Source: Streptomyces puniciscabiei
Lineage (GTDB): Bacteria; Actinomycetota; Actinomycetes; Streptomycetales; Streptomycetaceae
Assembly (NCBI RefSeq): GCF_006715785.1
Contig: NZ_VFNX01000001.1
Span: 1,626,501 to 1,690,500, forward strand
Length of the DNA stretch: 64,000 nt
Reading direction: 5' to 3'
The notes beneath the pieces are model-generated. The model saw nothing but the letters and a program-made list of their open reading frames with translations, did not search any database and had not been told where the DNA came from. This document shows positions 46,419-56,875 of the stretch, piece by piece (positions within the stretch are counted from its first letter, which is position 1; each line of letters begins with the position of its first letter). Made by a program: the position numbers and the translations under genes.

Positions 46419-46966
46419 CGCGTGGCCTCGGCCTTCTCCTCGAGCTCGTCGAGGAAGCGGTCGATCACACGGCTCTGCCGGGCGTGGTCCTCGAGGGACT
46501 CGCCGACGAGCTTGCCGGCCAGTTCGGTGGCGAGCTTGCCGACGTCCTGACGCAGCGTCTGCGCGGCGGCCTTGCGGTCGGCCTCGATCTGGGCGTGACC
46601 GGCGGCGACGATCTCCTCGCGCTGCCGCTGGCCCTCGGCCCGCATCTCGGCGATGAGCGCGGCACCCTGCTCCTGCGCCTCCTGGCGCAGGCGCGCGGCC
46701 TCGTGCCGGGCCTCGGCGAGCTGGGCCTTGTACTGCTCAAGGACGCTCTGGGCCTCGACCTTCATGGCGTCGGCCTCTTCGATGCCGCCTTCGATCGCCG
46801 CGCGACGCTCCTCCAGAACCTTGTTGATGTTCGGAAGCAGCTTCTTCCAGAAGAAGAAGAACACGATGGCGAAGGCGATGGTGCCGACGAGCAGCTCGGG
46901 CCACTCGGGAAGGAGCGGGTTCCCACCCTTCTCCGGGGCCGCCAGCTGAACCAGGTTGGCGATCAC
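46415..46966 (-). CDS. atpF: ATP synthase Fo subunit b
   Basis: 183 residues from GTG with AAGG 7 nt upstream. One membrane helix (about 27-45, GTIAFAIVFFFFWKKLLP) is followed by a long stalk coiled coil that reaches delta. The stop overlaps the atpH start. Single b subunit; no b' gene is present. Confidence 0.95.
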   Translation of the reverse strand: MIANLVQLAAPEKGGNPLLPEWPELLVGTIAFAIVFFFFWKKLLPNINKVLEERRAAIEGGIEEADAMKVEAQSVLEQYKAQLAEARHEAARLRQEAQEQGAALIAEMRAEGQRQREEIVAAGHAQIEADRKAAAQTLRQDVGKLATELAGKLVGESLEDHARQSRVIDRFLDELEEKAEATR

Positions 46967-47005
46967 ATCAGTGCCTTTCGTCGATACGTGTCGGGTACGG
47001 AGGTC

Positions 47006-47263
<258 letters not shown>

Positions 47264-47313
47264 TTACGGACCGGTGGGGGTTGGCCACCGGACGACCGGG
47301 GGTGTGGTGGGGC

Positions 47314-48132
47314 TCAGTGGTGCTCGGCGAGAGCGCCCTGAATGTAGGAGCAGGCCAGCAGTACGAAGACGTACGCCTGGACGGCCTGGACGAAAAGCTC
47401 GAAGCAGATCATGGCCATCGTCATCACGAAGGAGACGCCGGCGGCCGGGATCATCCAGCTGTTCAGCAGGTACCAGGAGGCGACGGTGAACATCACCAGC
47501 ATCAGGTGACCGGCGAACATGTTGGCGAAGAGTCGCACCGCGTGCGTGAACGGGCGGACCAGCAGGTTCGAGAAGAACTCGATGACCATGACGAGCGGGA
47601 GCACCGGACCGAGCGACTTGTCGTAGCCCGTCACGTTCTTGAAGAAGCCGACGAAGCCGTGCCGCTTGAAGGTCAGGCCGACCCAGAGGACCCAGACGAT
47701 CACGGCCAGGACCATCGGGTAGGCGATGATCGAGCCCACCGGGAACTGCGCCAGCGGGACCACGGACCAGACGTTCATGATCCAGATGAAGAAGAAGAGG
47801 GAGACGATGAACGGCACCCACTTCTCGCCCTCGCGCTTGCCGAGCGTCTCGTACACGATGCCGCGGCGCACGAAGTCGTAGCCGGCCTCGCCGACCATCT
47901 GCAGCTTGCCCGGGATGACCTTGGCGTTGCCGAAGGCGGCCCAGAAGAAGCCGACGACGAGCGCGGTGGTGATGAGCGCGAGCAGCATCACCTTGTTGAA
48001 GTCGAAGCCGCCGACCGTGAAGAGCGGCTTGAACAGGAAGGAGTGCAGGCCCGGAGCCGGGAAGCCACACCCGTTGTCGGACATGATCCGACAACTCCAG
48101 TCAAAGGCGAGCTGGGTCTGGTCAGCACTCAC
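47314..48132 (-). CDS. atpB: ATP synthase Fo subunit a
   Basis: 272 residues from a GTG with GGAG 6 nt upstream; an ATG 60 bp earlier is in frame but has no site. About six membrane helices. The essential Arg lies in HAVRLFANMFAGHLML near the penultimate helix. It forms the two proton half-channels against the c-ring. Confidence 0.95.
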   Translation of the reverse strand: MSADQTQLAFDWSCRIMSDNGCGFPAPGLHSFLFKPLFTVGGFDFNKVMLLALITTALVVGFFWAAFGNAKVIPGKLQMVGEAGYDFVRRGIVYETLGKREGEKWVPFIVSLFFFIWIMNVWSVVPLAQFPVGSIIAYPMVLAVIVWVLWVGLTFKRHGFVGFFKNVTGYDKSLGPVLPLVMVIEFFSNLLVRPFTHAVRLFANMFAGHLMLVMFTVASWYLLNSWMIPAAGVSFVMTMAMICFELFVQAVQAYVFVLLACSYIQGALAEHH

Positions 48133-48357
48133 CGCGGGCTCCTTCGGCGTGACGCATGGGTACGGCAACCTCGTTGTGTCGGCGCGGCGCAAGGCCGCGG
48201 ATCGGCACCGGACTGGTGTTACGGATGTGGGGGCGGCTGGGGGGCATCGAGCCTCGCGATCGAGCAGGCGTCAGCTCAGATGCCCGCGCCCGCGATGCCG
48301 CAGTTGGCACCGGACGATAGCAGGAGATCTCACAAGCCTTTATCCCGCCCCTACCCC

Positions 48358-48795
48358 TCACGACGACGGCCCTGTCTTCTCGGGCTTGTCGCTCTTCGCG
48401 GAGTCGGGATCGATATAGAAGATCTTGGCCTTCATGTGCGCGCGGGCCTGCGCGGCCATCCACGCGACGGTCGTGACCACGATCCCCACGGCGAACGCCT
48501 TGCCGTTGAAGAGGGAGGTGCCTTTGAAGACGGCGACGAAGATGAAGAGGAGCAGCAGCTGGGCCATGTAGAGCATGAGGCCCATGGCCTGGAACAGCTG
48601 CGGGAGCGTTTTTGCCGTCCACTGCAGCACGTAGAGGCCGATTCCCATGAACAGGATGGCCAGCGCCGTGCCGACGGCCGCACCGAGCGCGCCCTTGCCC
48701 CCGGCGACCGCGGCGCTCACGGCGACGGCGATCGCACCCGCAGCCGCTGCGGGCACAGCGATCTGCAGTAGGTTCCGGGCGTCATTGGACGGCAT
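48358..48795 (-). CDS. atpI: ATP synthase protein I
   Basis: 145 residues and four membrane helices. First gene of the atp operon, as in most bacteria; AtpI helps to assemble the c-ring. Similarity is by position, size and helix pattern, since the family is weakly conserved. GGAG lies 8 nt before the ATG. A 225-bp spacer separates it from atpB. Confidence 0.86.
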   Translation of the reverse strand: MPSNDARNLLQIAVPAAAAGAIAVAVSAAVAGGKGALGAAVGTALAILFMGIGLYVLQWTAKTLPQLFQAMGLMLYMAQLLLLFIFVAVFKGTSLFNGKAFAVGIVVTTVAWMAAQARAHMKAKIFYIDPDSAKSDKPEKTGPSS

Positions 48796-49096
48796 GGCGG
48801 CAACTCCGCTTTCACAGGGGGCAGGGTGTCGTCATGGACGAGCGTAGTCCCGGGCTGAGTGATCGAGACCTCACACCAAGGGACCGTCGCACTGCGGTCC
48901 TTCGGCTCTATCCGGGTTCTCGTGAACCGTATCACAAACTATTTGATGAGGTCTTTACCTGGTCGGTGTGCTTGCTGTCACACATGAGAGTGACAGTGCG
49001 CGTCTGTGCATTAACCCAGCCCACTTGTCAGGTATTGGGGGCTTTTACTCCCCCACGAGTTGGCAATGCTCTAGTCAGATTCTTACCTGGCCGGGG
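48796..49096. other. 301-bp upstream region of the ATP synthase operon
   Basis: No gene seen. Relative to the window it contains an AT-rich patch (about 48905-48965) that probably holds the operon promoter on the minus strand; no clear -35/-10 pair was identified. It also carries the 3' flank of the transferase gene. Confidence 0.55.
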
Positions 49097-50425
49097 TCAG
49101 CGCCGGTCAAGGAAACGCGAACGAGCGCCGATCGCGGTCGCTCCGTTGACGCCCGAGACCCCGGCGGTGACGGGAGCCCGCCCCGCGGCCTCCTGCGCCT
49201 CCTGCGGCTCCCTTGCCCCGTCGGCCTCCATCGCCACAGTCGCCTCGGCCGCACGCCGGCGCGGCCGGTAGCGCGGCGGCACGAAGGCCTGGGCCCACAC
49301 CGGCACCCGCGGCCTGAAGCGCGGGAGCAGCAGCAGGACCAGACCGACCGCGCTGAGGAACACCACGCCGAGCACGATCCACATCGAGGCGGAGTTGACG
49401 GAGTACGCCAGCGCGCCAAAAGCGATCAGCGCCGACCAGAAGTACATGATCAGCACCGCCCGGCTGTGCGAATGGCCGATCTCCAGCAGCCGGTGGTGCA
49501 GGTGCCCGCGGTCCGCGGCGAACGGCGACTGGCCGCGCCAGGTGCGCCGGACGATCGCGAGGACCAGGTCCGCCGCCGGCACCGCGATGATCGTCAGCGG
49601 CAGCAGCAGCGGGATGTAGACCGGCACCGTCTGGTGCACCGCCGCCTTCTCGGAGCCCGCGTACAGGTTCAGCGCGTCCGGGTCGAGCTGGCCCGTGATC
49701 GAGATCGCGCCCGCCGCCAGCACCAGGCCGATCAGCATCGAGCCGGAGTCGCCCATGAAGATCCGCGCGGGATGCATGTTGTGCGGCAGGAAGCCCAGGC
49801 ACATCCCCATCAGGATGGCGGCGAACAGCGTGGCGGGGGCGGCGGCCTCGATGCCGTACGACACCCAGACGCGGTAGGCGTACAGGAAGAACGCCCCGGC
49901 CGCGATGCACACCATGCCGGCCGCGAGGCCGTCCAGGCCGTCCACGAAGTTCACCGCGTTGATGGTGATGACGACGAGCGCCACGGTCAGCAGCGTGCCC
50001 TGCCACTGGGTCAGCGCCACGTTGCCGACGCCGGGGATGGGCAGCCACAGGATCGTCAGACCCTGTACGACCATGACACCCGCGGCGATCATCTGGCCGC
50101 CCAGCTTGATCAGCGCGTCGATCTCGAACTTGTCGTCCAGGACGCCGATCAGCCAGATCAGGGCCGCGCCGGAGAGCAGGGCGCGCGGCTCGTTCGACTT
50201 CGCGAAGACCTCGTTGAGGTTCGTCAGGTGGTCCGCGACCAGCAGGCCCGCGCACAGGCCGAAGAACATGGCGATACCGCCGAGGCGCGGAGTGGGTTCC
50301 CGGTGCACGTCACGTGCCCGGATCTCCGGCATCGCCCCGGCCACGATCGCGAACTTCCGTACCGGCCCTGTCAGCAGATACGTCACCGCGGCCGTGATGC
50401 AGAGCGTCAGCAGGTATTCACGCAC
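49097..50425 (-). CDS. UDP-GlcNAc:undecaprenyl-phosphate GlcNAc-1-phosphate transferase (WecA/TagO type)
   Basis: 442 residues from the GTG at 50425 (GGGGA 5 nt upstream); an alternative GTG at 50437 adds four residues. About eleven membrane helices. Motifs of the MraY/WecA family: PRLGGIAMF, LDDKFEID (the catalytic Asp pair), NAVNFVDGLDGLAAG, FMGDSGSM, and the HLHHRLLEIGHS loop. It starts polymers such as teichoic acids or glycans on the lipid carrier. The last 70 residues are a charged, probably disordered cytosolic tail, longer than in E. coli WecA. It sits between atp and glyA on the minus strand. Confidence 0.9.
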   Translation of the reverse strand: MREYLLTLCITAAVTYLLTGPVRKFAIVAGAMPEIRARDVHREPTPRLGGIAMFFGLCAGLLVADHLTNLNEVFAKSNEPRALLSGAALIWLIGVLDDKFEIDALIKLGGQMIAAGVMVVQGLTILWLPIPGVGNVALTQWQGTLLTVALVVITINAVNFVDGLDGLAAGMVCIAAGAFFLYAYRVWVSYGIEAAAPATLFAAILMGMCLGFLPHNMHPARIFMGDSGSMLIGLVLAAGAISITGQLDPDALNLYAGSEKAAVHQTVPVYIPLLLPLTIIAVPAADLVLAIVRRTWRGQSPFAADRGHLHHRLLEIGHSHSRAVLIMYFWSALIAFGALAYSVNSASMWIVLGVVFLSAVGLVLLLLPRFRPRVPVWAQAFVPPRYRPRRRAAEATVAMEADGAREPQEAQEAAGRAPVTAGVSGVNGATAIGARSRFLDRR

Positions 50426-50576
50426 AGGCTTCCCCACGGGTCTCGCTGGCCATCACAGCCCCACACCCTAGCGATGGACGTATATGGATGGGGACTTCCG
50501 GGTAGCCACGATGGTTGCACGCCCGGCTGTGGGCCATGACGCACATCGGGGTGTACGGGACAACGCCTACCCCCGT

Positions 50577-51815
50577 TCAGCCCGTATACGGCGGAAAGGC
50601 GCCGGTGAGAATCCGCACCTCGTCCCGCGTCGCCGCCGGTTCCGTCTCGCCGCGCAGCACCGCCGCCATCAGGGCGGCGATCCGCACCATCTCCGGCTCC
50701 CCCATGCCCTGCGTGGTCACCGCGGCGGTGCCCAGGCGCAGGCCCCGGCCGTCGCCGTGCGGCAGTGCGCAGCAGTCCAGGACGATCCCGGCGGCGGCGA
50801 GCCGGCCGCGTGCGGTGCGGCCGTCCACCCCGAGCGGGGCAGGGTCTGCGGTGATCAGATGGGTGTCCGTGCCGCCGGTGGTCACGGTGAGGCCCTCGGC
50901 GGCCAGGTGACCGGCGAGCACCCGTGCGTTCGCGACCACCTGATGGGCGTACACGGCGAAGGCCGGTGTTGCCGCCTCGCCGAACGCGACGGCCTTCGCG
51001 GCGATCGTGTGCATCTGCGCACCGCCCTGCGTGAAGGGGAACACCGCCCGGTCGACGCGCTCGGCCAGTTCGCTCCCGCACAGGATCATCCCGCCGCGCG
51101 GACCGCGCAGCACCTTGTGGGTGGTCGCGCACACGATGTCGGCGTACGGCACCGGGTTCGGCGCCGCGCCGCCCGCGACCAGCCCGATCGGGTGCGCGGC
51201 GTCGGCGATCAGATAGGCCCCGATCTCGTCGGCGACCTCACGGAAGAAGGCGTAGTCGATGTGCCGGGGGTAGGCGATCGAGCCGCACACGACCGCCTTC
51301 GGCCGGTGGTTCCGCGCCAGGTGACGCACCTGGTCGTGGTCGATGAGCCCGGTCTCCGCGTCCACCCCGTAGCCGACGAAGTCGAACCAGCGGCCGGAGA
51401 AGTTCGCGGGCGAGCCGTGGGTGAGATGGCCGCCGTAGTGCAGTCCGAGGGCGAGGACGGTGTCGCCGGGGCGCAGCAGGGCGGCGTAGGCGGCCAGGAC
51501 GGCCGAGGAGCCGGAGTGGGACTGGACGTTGGCGTGTTCGGCGCCGAAGAGTTCCCGGGCCCGGTCGATGGCGGCGCGTTCGGCCACGTCGACGATCTCG
51601 CAGCCGCCGTGGTGGCGGGCGCCGGGATAGCCCTCGGCGTACTTGTTGGCGATAGGCGACCCGAGGGCGGCGAGCACGGCCGGCGAGCAGAAGTTCTCGG
51701 CGGCGATCAGCTGCAGGGTCGTGGACTGCCGGTCCAGCTCCGCGAGCAGGATCTCGGCCATCGCCGGGTCCTGCCGCAGCAGGGCGTCGGTCTCGAGGGT
51801 ATGGGTGACCGACAT
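50577..51815 (-). CDS. glyA: Divergent serine hydroxymethyltransferase
   Basis: 412 residues from the ATG at 51815 (GGGAG 6 nt upstream). A PLP enzyme of the SHMT family, with the Schiff-base Lys234 in ATTHKVLRGPRGG and Asp205/His208 in DAAHPIG. Several positions differ from ordinary GlyA: the catalytic Tyr pair of GxRYYGG is His68-His69 (ARHHGG), TTHKT is TTHKV, and NVQPHSGSQAN is NVQSHSGSSAV. It may have another amino-acid aldol substrate. Streptomycetes carry ordinary GlyA elsewhere, so this is likely a paralogue. Confidence 0.8.
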   Translation of the reverse strand: MSVTHTLETDALLRQDPAMAEILLAELDRQSTTLQLIAAENFCSPAVLAALGSPIANKYAEGYPGARHHGGCEIVDVAERAAIDRARELFGAEHANVQSHSGSSAVLAAYAALLRPGDTVLALGLHYGGHLTHGSPANFSGRWFDFVGYGVDAETGLIDHDQVRHLARNHRPKAVVCGSIAYPRHIDYAFFREVADEIGAYLIADAAHPIGLVAGGAAPNPVPYADIVCATTHKVLRGPRGGMILCGSELAERVDRAVFPFTQGGAQMHTIAAKAVAFGEAATPAFAVYAHQVVANARVLAGHLAAEGLTVTTGGTDTHLITADPAPLGVDGRTARGRLAAAGIVLDCCALPHGDGRGLRLGTAAVTTQGMGEPEMVRIAALMAAVLRGETEPAATRDEVRILTGAFPPYTG

Positions 51816-51905
51816 GGCGGGCTCCCGGGCGGTCGACGGTGACGTATGACCAATGTAGGGCCCAGATGTCCCGGACGCCCGGTATTGCAATGCTTTATGC
51901 GGCGC

Positions 51906-52583
51906 TCACGTCCGCGCCGGTACCCCGGTCAGCGCCGTCACCACCGGATCCAGGGCCTGGTGTATCTCGTCCCCGATCGACCTGAAGAACGGAAGGGGCG
52001 CCCCGTACGGGTCGTGGACCTCGTCCGCCTCGGCCGTCGGCGCGAGGAGCCACCCGCGTAGCGCCGCCGCGGCGCGGACCAGGGCGCGGGCGCGTGCGAC
52101 CACGCCGTCGTCCAGGGGCGGCAGGGTGGCCGGATCTATCGCCCGGACCAGCCGGGTGAACTCCTTCAGGGTGAAGGTGCGCAGACCCGCGGAATGGCCC
52201 ATGGAGATGACCTGGGCGCGGTGGTCGCGGGTGGCGGTGAGCACGAGGTCGGCCCCGATGACGTGCTCGTCCAGCAGCTCCCGGCCGAAGAAGCCGGAGG
52301 CGTCCGCGCCGAAGTCGGCCAGCACGGTCTCCGCGTTGGCCTCCATCGGCGCGCCCTCGTGGCCCCAGGTGCCCGCGCTCTCCACGATCAGACCGCCGCC
52401 GAGCACACCGAGCCGCTCTGCGACGAAATGGCGGGTCAGCCGCTCGGTGATGGGCGAACGGCACACATTGCCGGTGCTGACGTGGAGGATGCGGAAGGTG
52501 TCGCGCGGAAAGCCGAAGGTGGTCGTCTCCTCCGCGACACGCTGCCCGATGCCTATGCCACGCCCCGCTTCAGGGGCCGTCAA
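51906..52583 (-). CDS. Low-molecular-weight phosphatase homologue lacking the catalytic cysteine
   Basis: 225 residues from a TTG that overlaps the tsaC stop (TTGA), with GAGGTG about 5 nt upstream. The fold signature of LMW protein-tyrosine phosphatases is clear: HVSTGNVCRSPITERL in place of (V)CTGNICRSP. The nucleophile position is Ser36, while Asn39, Cys41 and Arg42 are kept, and the general-acid Asp is present in HDPYG. The codon is AGC, not a likely single-base misread of TGC at both flanking sites. It is about 70 residues longer than typical family members (about 155). It may bind phosphoproteins without hydrolysing them. Confidence 0.82.
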   Translation of the reverse strand: MTAPEAGRGIGIGQRVAEETTTFGFPRDTFRILHVSTGNVCRSPITERLTRHFVAERLGVLGGGLIVESAGTWGHEGAPMEANAETVLADFGADASGFFGRELLDEHVIGADLVLTATRDHRAQVISMGHSAGLRTFTLKEFTRLVRAIDPATLPPLDDGVVARARALVRAAAALRGWLLAPTAEADEVHDPYGAPLPFFRSIGDEIHQALDPVVTALTGVPART

Positions 52584-53227
52584 TTCGCCACCTCGAGGTC
52601 GGGTACGACCTTGCGCAGCTCCTCCGGCGAGATCGCGCCCTCGCGCAGCAGCACCGGCACCGGGCCGGTGACGTCCACGATGGAGGACGGCACGTTGGCC
52701 GGGGTGGGGCCGCCGTCGAGGTAGACGGAGACGGAGTCGCCGAGCATGTCCTGGGCGGCGTCGCAGTTCTCCGGCGCCGGGTGGCCGGTGAGGTTGGCGG
52801 AGGACACGGCCATGGGGCCGACCTCGGTGAGCAGCTCGATGGCGACCGGGTGCAGGGGCATGCGGATGGCCACCGTGCCACGGGTGTCGCCGAGGTCCCA
52901 CTGCAGGGACGGCTGGTGCTTGGCGACGAGCGTCAGGGCACCCGGCCAGAACGCGTCGACCAGCTCCCAGGCCAGCTCGGAGAAGTCCGTGACGAGGCCG
53001 TGCAAGGTGTTCGGGGAGCCGATGAGGACGGGAGTGGGCATGGTGCGGCCCCGGCCCTTGGCGGCGAGCAGGTCGGCGACGGCCTCCGAGGAGAACGCGT
53101 CGGCGCCGATGCCGTACACCGTGTCGGTCGGCAGCACCACCAGCTCGCCCCGGCGGACGGCGGACGCGGCCTCGCGCAGACCCGTCGCGCGGTCGGTCGC
53201 GTCGTTGGTGTCGTATCGCCGTGCCAT
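52580..53227 (-). CDS. L-threonylcarbamoyladenylate synthase (TsaC/Sua5 family)
   Basis: 215 residues, TsaC-like catalytic domain with no long C-terminal Sua5 extension. It makes threonylcarbamoyl-AMP from threonine, bicarbonate and ATP for the t6A37 modification of tRNA. Motifs are LPTDTVYGIGADAF, PTPVLIG, WPGALTLV, and MAVSSANLTG. It overlaps the phosphatase-like gene by 4 nt and lies downstream of prmC, in the common actinobacterial order prfA-prmC-sua5. Confidence 0.93.
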   Translation of the reverse strand: MARRYDTNDATDRATGLREAASAVRRGELVVLPTDTVYGIGADAFSSEAVADLLAAKGRGRTMPTPVLIGSPNTLHGLVTDFSELAWELVDAFWPGALTLVAKHQPSLQWDLGDTRGTVAIRMPLHPVAIELLTEVGPMAVSSANLTGHPAPENCDAAQDMLGDSVSVYLDGGPTPANVPSSIVDVTGPVPVLLREGAISPEELRKVVPDLEVAN

Positions 53228-53276
53228 CGTTAGCGGGCCTCCTCGTACACGTACTTCGGGAAATGAGTCTGCGGGG

Positions 53277-54122
53277 TCACGGAAGCGCCTTGCGGGCGGT
53301 CGCGAACCGGGGGCGGTTGTTGAGGTCGGGGTGGTCGGCCGCGTCGGCCCAGCCCCGCTCCTCGGTGAAGATCCACGGCACCTGGCCGCCCTGGGTGTCG
53401 GCGTGCTCGATCACGACGACCCCGCCGGGGCGCAGCAGCCGGTGCGCGGTGCGCTCGATGCCCCGGATCAGGTCGAGGCCGTCCTCGCCGGAGAACAGGG
53501 CCATCTCGGGGTCGTAGTCACGGGCCTCGGGAGCCACGTACTCCCACTCCGTGAGCGGGATGTACGGCGGGTTGGAGATGACCAGGTCGACCTGGCCGTC
53601 GAGGTCGGGGAAGGCCGTCAGGGCGTCGCCCTGGCGCAGGTCGACCCTGGATCCCGCCACGTTCTTCCGCGTCCACACCAGGGCGTCCTCGGACAGCTCC
53701 ACGGCGTGCACGCGCGAGCGCGGGACCTCCTGGGCGAGGGCGAGGGCGATGGCGCCGGAGCCGGTGCACAGGTCGACGATGCACGGCTCGACGACGTCCA
53801 TGGCGCGCACGGCGTCTATGGCCCAGCCGACCACGGACTCGGTCTCCGGCCGGGGCACGAAGACACCCGGCCCGACCTGCAGCTCCAGATACCGGAAGTA
53901 GGCCCGCCCGGTGATGTGCTGCAGCGGCTCGCGCTGTTCGCGCCGGGCGATGACCTCCCAGTACCGGGCGTCGAAGTCGGAATCCTTCACGGAGTGCAGT
54001 TGGCTGCGCTTCACGCCGTGCACGAACGCGGCGAGCTCCTCCGCGTCGGTGCGCGGCGAGGGCACGCCGGCGTCGGCCAGCCGCTGGGTGGCCTGGGCCA
54101 CCTCCGCGAGCAGCAGGTTCAC
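53277..54122 (-). CDS. prmC: Release factor glutamine methyltransferase PrmC (HemK)
   Basis: 281 residues from GTG with GGAGGA 5 nt upstream. It methylates the glutamine of the GGQ motif in RF1 and RF2, and the RF1 gene lies immediately upstream. The N-terminal helical domain covers about 1-75. The SAM-binding domain has [14 protein letters not shown], and the substrate motif is [12 protein letters not shown]. The glutamine-recognition NPPY is intact. Confidence 0.94.
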   Translation of the reverse strand: MNLLLAEVAQATQRLADAGVPSPRTDAEELAAFVHGVKRSQLHSVKDSDFDARYWEVIARREQREPLQHITGRAYFRYLELQVGPGVFVPRPETESVVGWAIDAVRAMDVVEPCIVDLCTGSGAIALALAQEVPRSRVHAVELSEDALVWTRKNVAGSRVDLRQGDALTAFPDLDGQVDLVISNPPYIPLTEWEYVAPEARDYDPEMALFSGEDGLDLIRGIERTAHRLLRPGGVVVIEHADTQGGQVPWIFTEERGWADAADHPDLNNRPRFATARKALP

Positions 54123-54173
54123 GCGAGTCCTCCGTGTCGTACTCGTACTAGCGCTCGTACGTGCGTACGCGTC

Positions 54174-55241
<1,068 letters not shown>

Positions 55242-55347
55242 CTTGGGCTCCTGTACTGCGGTGAAAGGGAAGGGCGGGCGACCAAAAACGCCGGTCCCGG
55301 GCACACCCCCACAAGGGCGTGACCGTGGACCGGCGAAATGGGGCTCG

Positions 55348-55572
55348 CTACTTCTTGGAGCCTGCGGCAGCCTTGCCGAAGCGGGCCTCGAAGCGGGCCA
55401 CACGGCCACCGGTGTCGAGGATCTTCTGCTTGCCCGTGTAGAACGGGTGGCACTCGGAGCAGACCTCGGCCCGGATGGTGCCGGACTCGATGGTGCTACG
55501 GGTGGTGAACGACGCGCCACAGGTGCAGCTGACCTGCGTCTCGACGTACGCGGGGTGGATGTCGCGCTTCAA
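55348..55572 (-). CDS. rpmE: Ribosomal protein bL31, zinc-binding form
   Basis: 74 residues. The start is TTG with AGGAG 5 nt upstream (protein [14 protein letters not shown]); longer frames from ATG begin in non-coding-looking sequence. Zinc ligands are CxC in VSCTCGAS and CSEC in [12 protein letters not shown], so this is the C+ (zinc-containing) form. In S. coelicolor the zinc form is under control of the disulfide-stress sigma factor SigR. A matching promoter lies upstream. Confidence 0.94.
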   Translation of the reverse strand: MKRDIHPAYVETQVSCTCGASFTTRSTIESGTIRAEVCSECHPFYTGKQKILDTGGRVARFEARFGKAAAGSKK

Positions 55573-55676
55573 GGTGTCTCCTAGGTTTCGGGAGGGCGCC
55601 GGGTCGCCGCCGCGGGATGCGGGAGCGTGAACCGGAGCCGACGTACCAGTCTGCCAGGACTGGGGCCATCCCCCAA

Positions 55677-55702
55677 AACCGGGGGCCACTGTTCTTTATT
55701 CC
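55677..55702 (-). promoter_or_regulatory. Sigma-R type promoter of rpmE
   Basis: On the minus strand GGAAT (55702-55698) and GTT (55679-55677) are separated by exactly 18 bp, the consensus of SigR promoters. It lies about 105 bp before the rpmE start, in a gap with no other obvious promoter. The disulfide-stress control is known for this gene in S. coelicolor. Confidence 0.75.
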
Positions 55703-55741
55703 GTGGGGGGTGCCGGGCCCCGCGCCCCCAGGGGGTTGCCC

Positions 55742-56875
55742 CTAGCCGGTCACCACGCCTCTGGCTTCTCCTGTGGCCGTGCCCGCCGTCGCGCTCCTCG
55801 GGATGGGCCGGTCGTTCTTCAGGGCGTCCCAGACCAGCTGGGCCTTCTGCTTCTCCATGAGGACCCGGTTGGGGTTGGACGGGTCGTACCGGACCGGCAT
55901 GGTGATCATGGACATGTTCTTGGCGCCGATGCCCTTGAGGCCGTCCGCGAAGTCGATGAGGGAGTTGACCGAGCCCAGGTCGGAGTCGGTGGTGACGGTC
56001 TTGGTGGCGGTGTCGGCGAGGTCGTAGAGCTTCTTCGGGTTGCTGAAGACGCCGACGTGCTCGACCTGGCCGATGAGTGCCTTGACGAAGGCCTGCTGGA
56101 GCTGGATGCGGCCGAGGTCGGAGCCGTCGCCGACGCCGTGCCGGGTGCGGACCAGGCCGAGGGCCTGGCGGCCGTTCAGTGTGTGGGTGCCGGCCTGGAG
56201 GCTCAGGTGGCTCTGCGGGTCGTCGATGTTCTTCGTCGTGGTGACGGGGACGCCGCCGAGGTCGTCGATGAGCTTCTGGAAGCCGGCGAAGTCGACCTCC
56301 AGGTAGTGGTCCATGCGGATGCCGGTGAGGGACTCGACGGTCTTCACCGCACAGGCCGCGCCACCGGTGCCGTACGCCTCGTTGAACATCACGCCGGACG
56401 CGGCCGGGTGCGTGGTTCCCTTGGTGTCGGTGCAGGCCGGGCGGTCGATCAGGGTGTCGCGGGGGACGGAGACCACGGCGGCCCTCTTGTGGCCCTCGTA
56501 GACGTGGACGATCATGGCCGTGTCGGAGCGGGCGCTGCCGTCGTCGGTGCCGCCGCCGAGCTCCTTGTTGGCGCCGGAGCGGGTGTCCGAGCCGAGGACC
56601 AGGATGTTCTCCGAGCCGTTGTCGATCTTCGAGGGCCGGTCGTTGCCGAGAGCCTGGTCGATGTCGACGCTTCGGATGTTGCCGTTGAGCTTGAAGTAGA
56701 GGTATCCCGCGCCCGCACCGCCCAGCACGACCACACCGGCGGCCGCCCAGGCCCCGACGCGCAGGGCCTTACGGCTGCCGCTGCGGGCCTTGCGGCGGCG
56801 GCCCCTGCCACCACGACGGGGGCCGGTCTCACCCGGCGTGGTTATGCCGGGCTCCGGCGTGCTCTCGGCGGTCAC
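55742..56875 (-). CDS. LytR-CpsA-Psr (LCP) family protein
   Basis: 377 residues from GTG, with AGGAG 4 nt upstream. The cytosolic N-terminus is Arg/Gly-rich, and one membrane helix follows at about 38-60 (GAWAAAGVVVLGGAGAGYLYF). The extracellular LCP domain has LVLGSDTRSG, VSVPRDT, NEAYGTGG, DLGGV, and VRTRHGVGDGSDLGRIQLQQ. LCP proteins transfer teichoic acids or other glycans from the lipid carrier to peptidoglycan. That would act on the kind of polymer begun by the WecA-type enzyme at 49-50 kb. Confidence 0.92.
   Translation of the reverse strand: MTAESTPEPGITTPGETGPRRGGRGRRRKARSGSRKALRVGAWAAAGVVVLGGAGAGYLYFKLNGNIRSVDIDQALGNDRPSKIDNGSENILVLGSDTRSGANKELGGGTDDGSARSDTAMIVHVYEGHKRAAVVSVPRDTLIDRPACTDTKGTTHPAASGVMFNEAYGTGGAACAVKTVESLTGIRMDHYLEVDFAGFQKLIDDLGGVPVTTTKNIDDPQSHLSLQAGTHTLNGRQALGLVRTRHGVGDGSDLGRIQLQQAFVKALIGQVEHVGVFSNPKKLYDLADTATKTVTTDSDLGSVNSLIDFADGLKGIGAKNMSMITMPVRYDPSNPNRVLMEKQKAQLVWDALKNDRPIPRSATAGTATGEARGVVTG

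Noticed and set aside
49097..50437. MraY
   Set aside because: MraY lies in the division cluster and has other motifs; the HLHHRLL loop and long tail point to the WecA/TagO group.
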